From assembly GCF_963678635.1 (NCBI RefSeq), contig NC_087070.1, positions 50,077,467 through 50,141,466 on the forward strand: a stretch of DNA of 64,000 nucleotides, given 5' to 3'. Below the pieces are notes generated by a model. It searched no databases and was not told the DNA's origin. It saw nothing but the letters and a program-made list of their open reading frames with translations. Position 1 is the first letter of the stretch. Each line of letters opens with the position of its first letter. Of this stretch, positions 1 through 12,025 are shown piece after piece. The position numbers and the translations under genes are program-made. The stretch comes from Symsagittifera roscoffensis. Taxonomy: Eukaryota; Xenacoelomorpha; Acoela; Convolutidae.

Positions 1-350
1 ACTTAATTTGAGCTAAATATTTGGTTATACAAGGCTCCAAACACTGAAAAGAAGGTTCATAGTAGCAGAATCAATATTGAAACTTCCGGAAACAGTGAAA
101 TTAGTCGTAATTTTCGAGAAGGTAGCGTAAAAATTATTCAAATTTACATGAATTTTTCTATTTCGGACCTTTTATTTTGGTTTTTAACTGTTTTTTTTTG
201 TCCAGTTCAAGGAGTATTTTTAGGAATCTCAATTCAAATGAACATTAAGGGCAATATTCTATGAAATTTCTAAATCAAACTCCATGATTCAACTCCTCTT
301 CATTTTTTTCTCATTGAATTACCCAAATTTGTACAAAAAATTACAATTTG
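1..350 (+). repeat. Truncated extra copy of transposon arm sequence
   Basis: Positions 1-350 repeat 1083-1432 with only scattered differences, in the same orientation. At 350/351 the match stops and the sequence jumps to the near-terminal TIR sequence starting TATTAAGATAGGG, so this is a broken arm fragment joined to a second one. It belongs to the same family as the arms of the 9.95-kb element at 4928-14878. No gene is seen. Confidence 0.85.
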
Positions 351-3300
351 TATTAAGATAGGGAATACCGATGGTAAGGTTTTATGGTTTGTGTGATGGT
401 AAAATAACGGTAAGAAAAACGTATTTTTTTGGTTTTTGGTTTTTTTTTCGCAAAATTTTCGGCGCGTGTTATCTAATTGGGGACAATTAATTGTTAATTA
501 CGTGTAGATTGTAGAATTAGGGTTATGTATTTAGTTTTTTGGTGCATGGTAAGTCAATGGTAAGAGTTTTTGTGCAAAAACTTGGAATTTTTATCAAAAA
601 AATTTAAAACTGCTTAAAAAAAATTCAAAACACGATAAGATTTGTTATAATTTGATCTAATAAAAACGTATTAGATACTTTCACTTTCTATTTATCTGAA
701 TCTATTCTGAAATGTACTGAATTTTCGAAAAAAGTCAAAATTTTGAGAAAAAATAACAAAAATTTCAAGTATTTTGAAAAAATTACAAAAATTTAAAGTA
801 TTTGGAAAAAAGTTGCAAAAACTTCTAGTATTTGGAAAAAATTGCAAAAAATTCAAGTATTTGGAAAAAATTGCAAAATTTCAAGTATTTGGAAAAAATT
901 GCAGAAATTTCATAATTTTGGCTAACGTATTGTTGCTTTTGATCTAATTTTAAACATACTTAAAAATTACTTAAGACTGTATTTTAATTGGCATTATGTT
1001 GAGACAATGATACAAAATTTTGAATAAAAAAATGACTTTTTCCACAATTTTTTCTCAAAATATTGAAATACAAAAAATTTTACCTTAATTTGAGCTAATT
1101 ATTTGGTTATACAATGCTCCAAACATTGAAAAGAAGGTTCATAGTAGCAGAATCAATATTGAAACTTCCGGAAACAGTGAAATTAGTCGTAATTTTCGAG
1201 AAGGTAGAGTAAAAATTATTCAAATTTACATGAATTTTTCTATTTCGGACCTTTTATTTTGGTTTTTAACTGTTTTTTTTGTCCAGTTCAAGGCGTATTT
1301 TTAGGAATCTCAATTCAAATGAACATTAAGGGCAATATTCTATGAAATTTCTAAATCAAACTCCATGATTCAACTCCTCTTCATTTTTTTCTCATTGAAT
1401 TACCCAAATTTGTACAAAAATTACAATTTGTGAGAAATTTTTCATGTTAAAAATTACAAATTTCAGTTTATTGATAAAAAATGAAAAGTTAATTGCTAAA
1501 ATTGACTAAAAATGGGATAAAATTTTCTTAAAAGTTAATTCGATATTGAATCAATTTCTTCTTCATAACTGATGATTATCTCTCTGTTGCTTCTGCAACA
1601 TAACTTTCAAGATTTTCCGTAGAGTTTTTCCATGTTTTAAGGTTATTCTTGCTTTCTGTTTAATATATGTTTTCGCTATTGAACACACTTTACTAGAAAA
1701 TTTAGTCAAAACTGGAGAATTTAGGAGGAATATAGTATCAATTGAACGAGCAATTTGCTGGCAGAGATGAAATTAGAACTGATACGGTCTGGTTATTACA
1801 ATAAAAATTGTAAATGTCTTCGTCAAGGTTCCCTTGTTTAGTTGCTACAGTAAACTATTTAAGCAAAAATACAATATTTGGGATCAATAACTGTCACGTT
1901 TCCTGAAAAATATTTATTTTTTCATAATTTTCCCTAGAAATGTTTTATGTTTTAATGTTATTCTTGATTTTGCTTAATACATATTTTCACTATTGAACAC
2001 CTATTATATCAATTGATAACAAACTTCTCTAGTGAATTACACATAAATACAAATCTTTTTATGTCGGATTTTTTCTCAAGATATACTTCAAAAGCTAAAT
2101 TTTAGTAAAATTATCCCAAAACTCCTAATGAGTTAAATTGAGTTTCTATCTCAAATCAGCATTTTCTCAGTTTCTGCTTCATCTACTATCTACCAAGTTA
2201 ATCCAACTTAATCAAAATTTTTCTTGAAAATTGAACTTTAGATGGAAAAATATATCGTTTCAACGAACGTTCAATACTCCGAAGCTGAATCAATACCATA
2301 AATCCTTTGCTAAAAGCCTCTAAATGATTTTCTCAACCTCATAACTGTATAATGCTGTTTTAAATCTGAATTTCTATTTTAGTCTAAATTTTTAGTTGAG
2401 AATGATGTTTATCATTTTCTTGAAACTTTCAAAGTTTAGCAAAAACATACAATTTTTCCAGGTCATTCATCAATTTCTTTTCTGAAACCATAAAAAAAAA
2501 CAATAGAAAACCATAATTCCTAATAAGTCAAACCAAATTGTCTGCTTAGAAAGGCTCTACTCTATGAACACTTTTACAAGCACTAAACAAGGAAAACTTT
2601 GAAAGAGTAACTACAAAAAACCTTTCAATTAGTCGATATTTTACAAATATCCAAGTTTTGCAACGTTTAAGCTTGTACTTAACTACTCATTAGCATATTT
2701 TACGCACTTTTATTACAAATTTATTGCGACAAAGTCTCCGCAAGCTTGCAACCAAGGAAGTTTTTTTCTTACTGCTGATTAAAGGTTTTCGGATCGATTT
2801 CCATGGAAAGTTTCCCAGACAATTTGAACTCGATTTTTGCTGTCTTTATCATCAATCAAAACCTTTGAATAATAAAACAAAGGACAGTTCATGTATTGAG
2901 ATGAAATCACTGTATAATTTCTAACTAAGTTTATCACAACAGTTTAGACTTTTCAGATACAGTAAAAACTAATATTCATAATAATTTCTATGTTTTTAAC
3001 AAAATTTATTAATTTTACCTTCTCTTGAAGTGTCCTTGGAGAATGCTGAGCACATAATTTAACATTATGTTGACAATGCTTCTTCATGAAATGATTAGTG
3101 AGTTCCTGGCTGCTATAAGTATAAAAGTTTCAGTAAGAACATTTCGAAACATCACAGGTTCTACGATGTCTTGATGCGTCTTTACGTGTGTATTCTCTGC
3201 CACATTCAAGACATGCAACTCTTTCGTTTCTATTCAGTGAAGGCATCTCAATAAGAATGAAAAATTTAATGGGAGATTTAAAATGTACCAAATTTTTAGA

Positions 3301-3575
3301 TAAGAAGAGTTGAATAGCCTCAAAAAATGAATAAAAGTGAATAAAAACAGCAAACTTATCAACCAATTGTTTTTAACGTGAAATAAAATCAGAATGGATA
3401 TGCTATTTAGCCTTACTGAAATAAAAATCATCCAATCTAACCAGGGAGTTTTGAAAAGTATCAACCAATCAGAATCGAGCATTAATTATAAGGAAATATT
3501 TATCTTTTCTGATATCAACCAATCAGAATCGAGCTTCAATAGTCAAGGAATGTTCAACAAATTTATTGTCAGCCA
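351..3575 (+). mobile_element. Partial copy of one arm of the 9.95-kb Maverick-like element
   Basis: From 351 the sequence is collinear with the left TIR of the large element from 5045 (the stretch with 'accgatggtaaggttttatgg' lies at 368 and 5062) and the match continues to about 2690. Beyond that it carries the zinc-finger gene that the large element has next to its right TIR, reading toward the TIR. So this is a copy of the right arm, reverse-complemented, without the outermost AGTAGTAG end. It retains about 370 bp (2690-3060) that the right arm has lost, so it is the better guide to the ancestral arm. Subterminal 25-30-bp tandem repeats (GGAAAAAATTGCAAAAA type) lie at about 745-910. Confidence 0.8.
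3019..3246 (-). pseudogene. C2HC/C2H2 zinc-finger protein, arm copy (nonsense mutation)
   Basis: The exon begins at an ATG (3244-3246) and encodes a short lead and then a finger CLECGREYTRKDASRHRRTC, which fits C-x2-C-x11-H-x3-C. A second finger follows whose second cysteine codon has become TGA; the right-arm copy at 13186 onward has TGT here. Past the stop the frame continues with an H-x4-H/C end, and the exon closes with AGAAG|GTAAAATT, a plausible splice donor at 3017-3018. Nucleic-acid binding is likely from the fingers alone. Upstream (3450-3590) are three CCAATCA boxes. The gene reads toward the element's end and is probably cargo or a regulator; its exact role is unknown. Confidence 0.65.
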
Positions 3576-4127
3576 ATCAAAATTGAGCTCTACTTCTCAT
3601 GAATTTTTCAACAGTTTTGATATCGTTTGTAGTTATTGAGGATACGTTCACAGGTGGTATTTGTGGTAATAACCGATCAGAATGAAGTATTCACAATTTT
3701 TAAAAAATTTTGTAGATCAGAACCAAATTTTGTTTATGAAAATTCCTAATCGATCAAATTTATGGACTTTTTCTAACATAACTAAGATATTAAATTTGAT
3801 ACCTTAGTGAGATAAATGAGATTTCTTGTCTGTTTCATTTTGTTTTTTCGATACTCAATTCAAATTTTGAAATTTCGATCAAAATTTTTTCGATTTGTTC
3901 TATTTCTAACCAGTGAAAAAAGAAATTACCAAAATGTACATTTTTATCATTTTCTTTTTGGTATATAGTAATATAAACAACCGGAAGTCTTTTAAATTTG
4001 GATAACCGATTAAAAGATATTCTGACAAATCTAGATTTTTTATTTGTATCAAAGTTTATTCTGATCCAGTTCCAACACGTTAGTCTCTCTTACTTCCCTG
4101 CTTCTTTATCATTAAATTTCGGTGCGG
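3576..4127. other. AT-rich stretch without a supported gene
   Basis: This is the junction between the transposon arm copy and the 3' end of the minus-strand gypsy element. I see no ORF with coding character, no clear LTR, and no target duplication marking either neighbour's boundary. Confidence 0.5.
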
Positions 4128-4921
4128 GTAAGTCCTACCCCCACTCCCCGGACAAAATTATTTATCGACGTCCCCGTCGATGGTGCTGGGTTCACGTTAT
4201 CCGGTGGTATTTCTAGTGAGCGGTCAGTGGCTGTCCAACCAAATAGTGGATTTTCTGTCTTCACATGTTTCATTGCTGATACGTCGACTCACTGGATGTT
4301 TTGCGCCTCCCTTTCGGCAGTCCATTTCTTTAGTAACTTTTAGTCCCTTTTGAAGGTATGATATTCTGGAACACCTAGACGTATTGTCCCACAGCATGCG
4401 GTTCCGCTTGAAGTATTTTTTCATCGTACTTCTTCCGCTGTCTCATCTGTTCCTGCGCCGTGTTTCTTCTACAGAGCTCCTTCAATTCTTGTTGTCTCCT
4501 GACCGCTTCCTTCACATACACCTGAGGCGACGTTTTTTTTCCTTCGTATTCCGGATAGAAGAATGTCAGGGACATCGCTCTCTCCCTGCCATTTAACATC
4601 ATAAAAGGACTGATCCCTGTTGTTGAATATTGCGTGCAGATATTTATCCCAATCTGTCATGTATCTCGAGCAGTATACCCTGAGCATGTTCACCAGTGTT
4701 CTGTTCTGCCTCTCCACTAATCCGTTCATTTGAGGATGGTAGGTTGTTGAATGCGCTTGAGCAATGTGGGATCTCCTCATCAGTTCTTTTGTCAGGTCCC
4801 CCACGAAGGCTTTCCCATTGTCCGATTGGAATGCCATCGGACAACCATATCGTGATATCCAGTGCATTATCAAATGATCACAAGTCTCTTCCGCTGAGGC
4901 CGTCTGATATGGTACCACTTC
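4128..4921 (-). pseudogene. Ty3/gypsy integrase, C-terminal half (gypsy element 1)
   Basis: This is the downstream half of a retroviral-type integrase. The core acidic residues are visible: the second D in QSDNGKAFVG (about 4815) and the E in HPQMNGLVERQNRTL (about 4730). The C-terminal domain follows with GQYV at about 4380. The core frame breaks at about 4580 and again near 4375 (frameshift and stop), and no clean end is seen by 4128. The first part of the core, with the first catalytic D, lies 10 kb away at 14885-15000; a DNA element has inserted between them. Rejoining the flanks while dropping one copy of TGCCAG restores the family consensus around the site, which proves the two pieces were one gene. 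Enzymatic activity is not possible in this state. Confidence 0.9.
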
Positions 4922-4927
4922 TGCCAG
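4922..4927 (+). repeat. Target-site duplication, left copy (TGCCAG)
   Basis: TGCCAG abuts the first base of the element (AGTAGTAG at 4928). The same six bases follow the element at 14879-14884. The duplicated codons are Leu-Ala (CTGGCA on the minus strand) of the gypsy integrase. Confidence 0.92.
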
Positions 4928-7178
4928 AGTAGTAGATGTTGGAGCTGAAGTGGGGGGGTCCTTTCAGACCTACATGTATTAAGATAGGTATTAAAGCATC
5001 CGGTCTGCAAGCTATGTATTAAGATTGGATATAGAGTCTACAATATATTAAGATAGGGAATACCGATGGTAAGGTTTTATGGTTTGTGTGATGGTAAAAT
5101 AACGGTAAGAAAAACGTATTTTTTGGTTTTTGGTTTTTTTTTTCGCAAAATTTTTGGCGCGTGTTATCTAACTGGGGACAATTAATTGTTAATTACGTGT
5201 AGATTGTAGAATTAGGGTTATGTATTTAGTTTTTTGGTGCATGGTAAGTCAATGGTAAGAGTTTTTGTGCAAAAACTTGGAATTTTTATCAAAAAAATTT
5301 AAAATTGCATAAAAAAAATTCAAAACACGATAAGATTTGTTATAATTTGATCTAATAAAAACGTATTAGATACTTTCACTTTCTATTTATCTGAATCTAT
5401 TCTGAAATCTACTGAATCTTCGAAAAAAATCAAATTTTTGAGAAAAAATAACAAGAATTTCAATTATTTGGAAAAAATTACAAAAATTTAAAGTATTTGG
5501 AAAAAGTTGCAAAAACTTCAAGTATCTGGAAAAAATTGCAAAAACTTCAAGTATTTGGAAAAAAATGCAAAAATTTCAAATATTTGGAAAAAATTGCAGA
5601 AATCTCATAATTTTGGCTAATGTATTGTTGCTTTTGATCTAATTTTAAACATACTTTTACGAATAGATTTTAAAAATAACTTAAGACTGTATTTTAATTG
5701 GCATTATGTTGAGACAATGATACAAAATTTTGAATAAAAAAATGACTTTTTCCACAATTTTTTCTCAAAATATTGATATACAAAGAAGTTTACCTTAATT
5801 TTAGCTAAATATTTGGTTATACAATACTTAAGGGCAATATTCTATGAAATTTCTAAATCAAACTCCATGATTCAACTCCTCTTCATTTTTTTCTCATTGA
5901 ATTACCCAAATTTGTACAAAAATTACGATTTTTGAGAAGTTTTTCATGTCAAAAATTACAAATTTCAGTTTATTGATAAAAAATGAAAAGTTAATTGCTA
6001 AAATTGACTAAAAATGGGATAAATATTTCTTAAAATTTTATTCGATATTGGATCAATTTCCCACAAAAACTTCTTCATAACTGATGATTATCTCTCTGTT
6101 GCTTCTGCAACATAACTTTCAAGATTTTCCGTAGAGTTTTTCCATGTTTTAAGGTCTTTCTTGCTTTCTGTTTAATATATGTTTTCGCTATTGAACACAC
6201 TGTACTAGAAAATTTAGTCAAAACTGGAGAATTTAGGAGGAATATAGTATCAATTGAACGAGCAATTTGCTGGCAGAGATGAAATTAAAACTGATACCGT
6301 CTGGTTGTTACGATAAAAATTTTAAATGTCTTCCTCAAGGTTCCCTTATTTAGTTGCTACAGTAAACTATTTAAGCAAAAATACAATATTTGGGATCAAT
6401 AACTGTCACGTTTCCTGAAAAATAGTTATTTTTTCATGATTTTTCCTAGAAATGTTTTATGCTTTAAGGTTATTCTTGATTTTTGCTTAATACATATTTT
6501 CACTATTTAACACCTATTATATCAAATGATAACAAACTTCTCTAATGAATTACACATAAATACAAATCTTTGACACTTTTTATGTCGGATTTTTTCTCAA
6601 GATATACTTTAAAAGCTAAATTTTAGTAAAATTATCCCAAAACTCCTAATGAGTTAAATTGAATTTCTATCTCAAATCAGCATTTTCTCAGTTTCTGCTT
6701 CATCTACTATCTATCAAGTTAATCCAATTTAATCAAAGTTTTTCTTGAAAATTGAACTTTAGATGGAAAAATATATCGTTTCAACGAACGTTCAATACTC
6801 CGAAGCTGAATTAATACAATAAATCCTTTGCTAAAAGCCTCTAAATGATTTTCTCAACCTCATAACTGTATAATGCTGTTTTAAATCTGAAATTTTATTT
6901 ATCTAAATTTTTAGTTGAGAATGATGTTTATCATTTTCTTGAAATTTTCCAAGTTTAGCAAAAACATACAATTTTTCCAGGTCATTTATCATTTTCTTTT
7001 CTGAAACCATCAAAAAAAAAACAATAGAAAACCATAATTCCTAATAAGTCAAACTCCATTGCCTGCTTAAAAAGGCTCTACTCTATGAACACTTTTACAA
7101 GCACTAAACAAGGAAAACTTTGAAAGAGTAACTACAAAAAACCTTTCAATTAGTCAATATTTTACAAATATTCAAGTT
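4928..7178 (+). repeat. Left terminal inverted repeat, about 2.25 kb
   Basis: This matches the reverse complement of 13330-14878. The segment about 6075-6990 is absent from the right TIR, so the left one is longer. It contains a subterminal array of about six 25-30-bp units (5440-5605), each like TATTTGGAAAAAATTGCAA, which could bind a transposition protein. No coding sequence is apparent. Confidence 0.88.
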
Positions 7179-7959
7179 TTGCAACTTTTAGCTTGTACTT
7201 AACTACTCATTAGAATATTTTACGTTATATGTTGTTCTAGATAAAAACATTGTTGATAAATCTGGCAGTACTCTTCTTTTCTGAATTCTCCTTGCCATCT
7301 TTTAAACAAAACTATTGAGCTTTCAGTGTTTCTATACAAGTTAAAACTAATACAATATCCATCAACGTCATCTGTCCACCACTCTTTTAATTTTTTTGTA
7401 GTAGTTCAATCTTAAAATCTGATAAATTTCCATTTCAGACATTGAAAACGCGTTTGATAGAAACATTCTTCTGACCAAAATAAACGAAGAATTTTCAAAA
7501 ACTCGAATTGTTTTATCATTTTTAAAATATTTTGTAATAAAAATCACCATAAACAATTTTTCCTTATTTAGAGTCTAAATAAATTTTAAAAATTTCATGT
7601 AGCCAATCAAAACCTCAAATTAAGACAAAAAAAATGAAACAACCAATGAAGTTCAGAAAAACGATAAATAATGATAATGTTCTCAATTATATTCTTGTTT
7701 GTAATTTTGTTAAAATGAGAGAAAATTTACCTAAATTTTGACGAAAACAGTAATTTAAAAACATTATCTGTAATTTCGTAAACAACTACAGGAAAATTCT
7801 TTGATAATTGGTTAGTGTTTTAGGTCAATTTTGATTAAATTGTATGTTTTGTCTGACTTTTCCTCAGATATTATAGCTCTAAATATGCACTTCAGTGAGA
7901 AAAAAATTGTTTTGAACCAATAATTTCTCAATTATCAAGATGCAAAATATCACAAAGCA
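7179..7959. other. AT-rich interior without a supported gene
   Basis: This stretch lies between the left TIR and the first internal ORF. Only short unsupported ORFs occur. A CCAATCA box at 7602 resembles those in the arrays at 11843-12025 and near the zinc-finger gene. Confidence 0.5.
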
Positions 7960-8558
7960 TTACTGAGGCTTACAATTATCAACAAACATAAATTCTCCCA
8001 AAATTTGGGACAGTTCTTTGAATTCGTTCAACGTATAGTTGACATAGGCAACTTGTTTCATTGCTTCATTCTCTTTTGCAGTGAAGAGTCGAATCTGAAT
8101 GTAGGGAGGCTTGTTCACATGGTACTTATTGATTATGACACACACCCTCCTCATGTTGTATGTTGCTATTTCATATACTCTATTACAGATGTCGGGCTCC
8201 TGATCCATAGTTGATTCTTTACCAGATTTTGCTTCATATATAAGAACGAGTCCAAGATTTTCAGCATCGTGAATAACACTGTTCCGAATTGCCGATATTG
8301 CTTTTCCTTCTTTTCCACTAAGATAGACTTGCTGAGATTTTTCAAATTGTCCCAAATCATTTATTTTTAATAGTTGAAAGCACGGTTCCAAGTATATTTT
8401 CCCCTTGTTAGATTTTTGGAACCAAACAAATCTCCCAATTCTTTTTTGATTTTTTGAAATTTCAATATAGTTGGGACTATCAGTTTTGTCGAGTACATTT
8501 TGAAGAATAAACTGATCAGATGAGGAGAAATGAGAGAAATGATTTTGAGATTAAATGA
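7960..8558 (-). CDS. Uncharacterised protein exon inside the Maverick-like element
   Basis: An open frame of about 198 codons ends at 7960. The only methionine-like start is a TTG at 8389-8391, but the same frame runs open upstream to a stop near 8558 with protein-like sequence (RIGRFVWFQKSNKGKIYLEP). So the start is probably in an upstream exon; a CAG at about 8513 could be an acceptor. The sequence is mixed and globular with no membrane segment or signal peptide. The tail contains NRVYEIATYNMRRVCVIINK and IQIRLFTAKENEA. I recognise no family. Low complexity is absent, which argues for a real former gene. Confidence 0.5.
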
Positions 8559-8762
8559 AAATGGAAGTAAGCAGTATGAGTCATCGCCATTTCCATATAT
8601 GGAAGTAGTACCAAATATGGAAGGATTTCTTTATATGGAAGCTGCGTAGGCGTTACTTCTACTATATAACTCCACCATTTTCTGTAAAAATCATTTTTCC
8701 CAATGGCAGCTGCTATGTGTCAAGCTCTTCCCAGCTTTTATTCAGATTAGAATAGTAAATCA

Positions 8763-9263
8763 TTGTTTATTTCTGTTTCCAACGAATTTTACGAAAAATA
8801 CATTGTATACCAAGATTATTGCGTCTCTACTCACAATTTTTTCTGTTCCTTGGGAAATTGCAAATTTCATATAATTTTAATTGGAACATCTCTTAGCCAA
8901 ATTCTTCAGAGATTAGACAAATATCAATACATATATCAAGAAATTGATTGTCTTTACACTTTGTACAAGCACAGATTCTTTTCGAGTATTGTCACATCAA
9001 GTGGGGAAGTCTTCAATCAGCTTAGTTGTGGAGTTCTGCATAATTTACGATGGAAAGAAGCAGAAAAAACACCAAGCTTATCAAGGAAACGACTTGTTCG
9101 CATAAAGTTTAAAAAACATTATCTAAGTTCTAATCAAAAACTTGCATCTACGCAAACTCTTGGCTCAGCATTTTTAGACAGAATTCGAAAAGTACAAAAC
9201 TCAAAATATGAATCTGATTTGTTCAAAAAATTGATTGTTTTATTGATGGTTATGGTTCTGTAA
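8763..9263 (+). CDS. Uncharacterised 166-codon ORF inside the Maverick-like element
   Basis: The frame is open upstream of the TTG at 8763 to a stop near 8754. A first internal ATG occurs only near the C-terminus, so the start is uncertain. The central part contains LQRLDKYQYIYQEIDCLYTLY and a basic segment KRLVRIKFKKHYLSSNQK, with no zinc finger, membrane segment or known transposase motif. It diverges from the minus-strand ORF at 7960-8558 with about 200 bp between them, which could hold a shared promoter. No function is assigned. Confidence 0.4.
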   Translation: MFISVSNEFYEKYIVYQDYCVSTHNFFCSLGNCKFHIILIGTSLSQILQRLDKYQYIYQEIDCLYTLYKHRFFSSIVTSSGEVFNQLSCGVLHNLRWKEAEKTPSLSRKRLVRIKFKKHYLSSNQKLASTQTLGSAFLDRIRKVQNSKYESDLFKKLIVLLMVMVL

Positions 9264-10108
9264 ATAGTGAGCGTGTCATTTTTTCTATTTATTTTTGATT
9301 ATTTTTTCATAAAAATCTAGTAAAGTTTAATTAAATTTCAATTCAACTGCTTTTCAACGAATAAATGTATGGTACTTTTTTCAATAATTTTATAATAAAT
9401 ATGCGTATTTTATAGAAAGTTTGTTGCAGAACGCAATTTTTTCATATTTCAAAAATTATGTACATTTGCAAAACCTAACACCTTTTTCTTATTATTTAGA
9501 AACTATCAGTATTGATGACTTTGAACGCTTTTCCTTCTCTTAAATCACTGTTTTTCTGATGTTTTTGATTTCGATACGTGCCAAAGTAGATTTTTTTTTG
9601 ATCAAATTAAAAACAAAGAAATTCTTTAACATTAATTTTTAGCATTGCAAGAAAATTTTGTTACGGTTTTCTTTAAAATGCGAAAAAATACAATGAAAGT
9701 TTTCTTAACTTGCGAGATTTTCTTTGATTTTTTTAAAAAGTATGCAAAAAACATTATGAAAGTTTTTGCATGGTGCAAAATTATTTTAAAGTTTTTAACA
9801 TGTGTGCAAAAATTGAAGTGATTTCTTATCTTGTGTGCGAAAATGTTACGAAGTTTTTCACAAATATCGAAATTGATTCAACTTTTTTATCATCTTACGA
9901 TAAAACTTTTTTTGAAAACATTTACTAATTGTAAAATTAGTTTGATTTTTGAAAATAAACTTTACAAATTTTTAAACAAAATTTTGCCTATGCAATTTTT
10001 TTAAAAAATTTTTCAATGATCTTATTTCTTTGTTCCTATCTCTTTAACCAAAAATTAGTAGATGCAAAAAACATTAAATTACGAAACACAAGATAATAAC
10101 CAATTTAT

Positions 10109-10579
10109 TTACAAATCAAAGAGCTGTCGAGCAGCTGAAGAATTTTGCAAGTTCTCAATGGAGCGCAAAGCTGGTCTTGCCTCCATCACTGGTGGTTCGC
10201 TGGCTGGAGTTCTTGGCTCAGAGAATCCCTCATCCTCGTCGATGTTAATTGGGTTGTCCACAGATCCCTCTTCTCAAGGAAAGAGGAAGTCGTTAACTGG
10301 TTGAACCACAAACCTTGAGTCAGGAATCTCGGGGTAGTTCATTCCCACATGCTCAGACACTTCCTCCATCATTTGCATGGTACCAAATTGGTTCTCTGTG
10401 ATGGGAACTTGCATCATATGATGCTCGCTGAAATCCCTTCGCATCACTTCCACCATGTGCCAGTCTTGGATTGGGATGTCCATTCGAGCCAGAAAAACTC
10501 CAGAGACTGTTTCTCGCACTTGGATTTGTATTAGATCAGGTGAGTACATAAGGTTGCTGTTTTGCACTGAGAAGATCAT
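10109..10579 (-). pseudogene. Tandem paralogue 1, unknown protein of about 156 codons (one nonsense codon)
   Basis: It starts at the ATG 10577-10579 (MIFSVQNSNLMYSPDLIQIQ) and would run to a TAA at 10109-10111. An in-frame TGA at 10274-10276 stands where paralogue 2 has TGG, giving FLFP-stop-EEGSVDN. The product is acidic in the middle and tail (DEDEGFSEPRTP) with a conserved end MEARPALRSIENLQN. There is no membrane segment, zinc finger or known catalytic motif. Strong conservation between paralogues on both sides of the stop shows that both parts once coded. Function unknown. Confidence 0.6.
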
Positions 10580-11156
10580 TTTGAGCAATCTTTTTGATCA
10601 AAAATATTGTAAAAAACTTGTTAAATTAATGCTAAATTTTTTTCATAATTGCTGACTTTGAGTGCTATTCCCTATCCTAATACATTGTTTTTCCAATATT
10701 TTTGATCAATATACATGCAAAAAAGAGATTTTTTTATGATCAAAATTAAAACAAAGATTTTCATTTACTTTAATTATTAACAGTGCAAGAAAATCCTCTT
10801 TCAGTTGTCTTTAAAATGCGAAAAATTTTAATGTAATTTTTCTTAATTTGCGAGATTTTCTTTGATTTTTTTTTAACAAGTGTGCAAAAAAATTATGAAA
10901 ATTTTTGCATGGTGCAAAACTTAGTGTAAAGTTTTTAACATGCTTGCAAAAATTGGTTGAATCTTTTTGCCATCTTTCTAACAAATTTCTATAAAAGTAT
11001 TTACCAGATGCATAATTAGTTTCATTTTTAACAAAGTTTTACCATTGAAATTTCTTAATAAACTTTTCTATGATCTCTTTGTTCCTATCTCTTAAAAATA
11101 AATGTACTAGATGCAAAGAAATTGAATAACAAAGCACAAGACAGTAACCAATTTAT

Positions 11157-11655
11157 TTACAAATCAAAGAGCTGTCAAGCAGCTGAGTTCTTCAAATTTT
11201 GCAAGTTCTCAATGGAGCGCAAAGCTGGTCTTGCCTCCATCACTGGTGGTTGTCTTGTTGGTTCGCTGACTGGAGTTCTTGGCTCAGAGAACCCCTCATC
11301 CTCTTCGATGGTAATTCGGTTGTCCACAGATCCCTCTTCCCAAGGAAAGAGGAAATCGTCGAATGGTTGAGCCGCATATCTAGAGTCAGGATTTTCGGGG
11401 TAGTTCATTCCCACAGGCTCGGCCACTTCCTCCATCATTTACATTTCTCCAAGTTGATTCTCTGTAGGGGTTACTTGCCTTATATGATGTTCGTTGAAAT
11501 CCCTGCGCATCACCTCCACCATATGCCAGACTTGGATTGGGATGTCCATTCGTGCCAGAAAACTCCACAAACTGTTTCTCGCACTTGGATTTGTACTAAA
11601 TCAGCCGAAAACTCCACCGAGTACATAAGGTTGCTGTTTTGCACTGAGAAGATCA
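11157..11655 (-). pseudogene. Tandem paralogue 2, unknown protein (frameshift and nonsense codons)
   Basis: This is homologous to the copy at 10109-10579. It starts at the ATG 11653-11655 and has three lesions: a T-run shorter by one base near 11572 that shifts the frame, an ATG-TAA pair near 11441 where paralogue 1 has ATG-CAA, and a TGA near 11175 where paralogue 1 has CGA. It keeps the TGG that paralogue 1 has lost. It also has six extra residues after MYS relative to paralogue 1. The two copies carry different breaks, so both decayed after the duplication. Confidence 0.6.
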
Positions 11656-11842
11656 TTTTGAGCAATAAGATGACTAAAAGAGCAGAAACAAGAAAGAACT
11701 GAGAGAAGGGGGAACCTTACAAAAAATAAGTTGAAATTAGGGTGTTTAGAGATGAGAGAGGAGGTAGTTGACGGTAGTTAATTTGAAAATAAAATGATTT
11801 TTAGTTAAGAGAGAGGGGTACCTTCAACTGGAATGTGTGAGT

Positions 11843-12025
11843 TTAACCAATCAGAATGGATTTTCCCTATTTGGATTGTAGTCGTGTCCAATCATTTTTT
11901 AGTTTCCTTTTATGGAGTTCTTATAGAAAACTCGTGTCCAATTGGAAATAAAGCTCCATTTTACACATTGTCGTTTCCAATCACAAAAATGTTCAGTTTT
12001 GTTCAAGTTGTCGTATCCAATCAGA
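11843..12025 (+). promoter_or_regulatory. Array of five spaced CCAAT boxes
   Basis: CCAATCA (once CCAATTG) recurs at about 11844, 11888, 11938, 11977 and 12017, at 39-50-bp spacing. Four copies share the longer form GTCGTGTCCAATCA (C at the first base in one). It lies directly upstream of paralogue 2 on the minus strand. CCAAT boxes bind NF-Y, a general activator; use here as a promoter is inference. Confidence 0.5.

Larger units (their letters stand above)
9520..11680. repeat. Tandem duplication of a gene plus flank, about 1.08 kb per unit
   Basis: Unit 1 (about 9520-10600) and unit 2 (about 10640-11680) match across both the AT-rich flank (runs such as 'gcgagattttctttgattttt') and the gene. 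Corresponding gene starts lie 1,076 bp apart (10579 and 11655). The flank contains repeated GTGCAAAA words and no gene. Confidence 0.8.

Noticed and set aside
745..910. CRISPR-like array of 25-30-bp repeats
   Set aside because: Units are contiguous and degenerate with no spacers, in a eukaryotic transposon arm; it is a subterminal tandem repeat.
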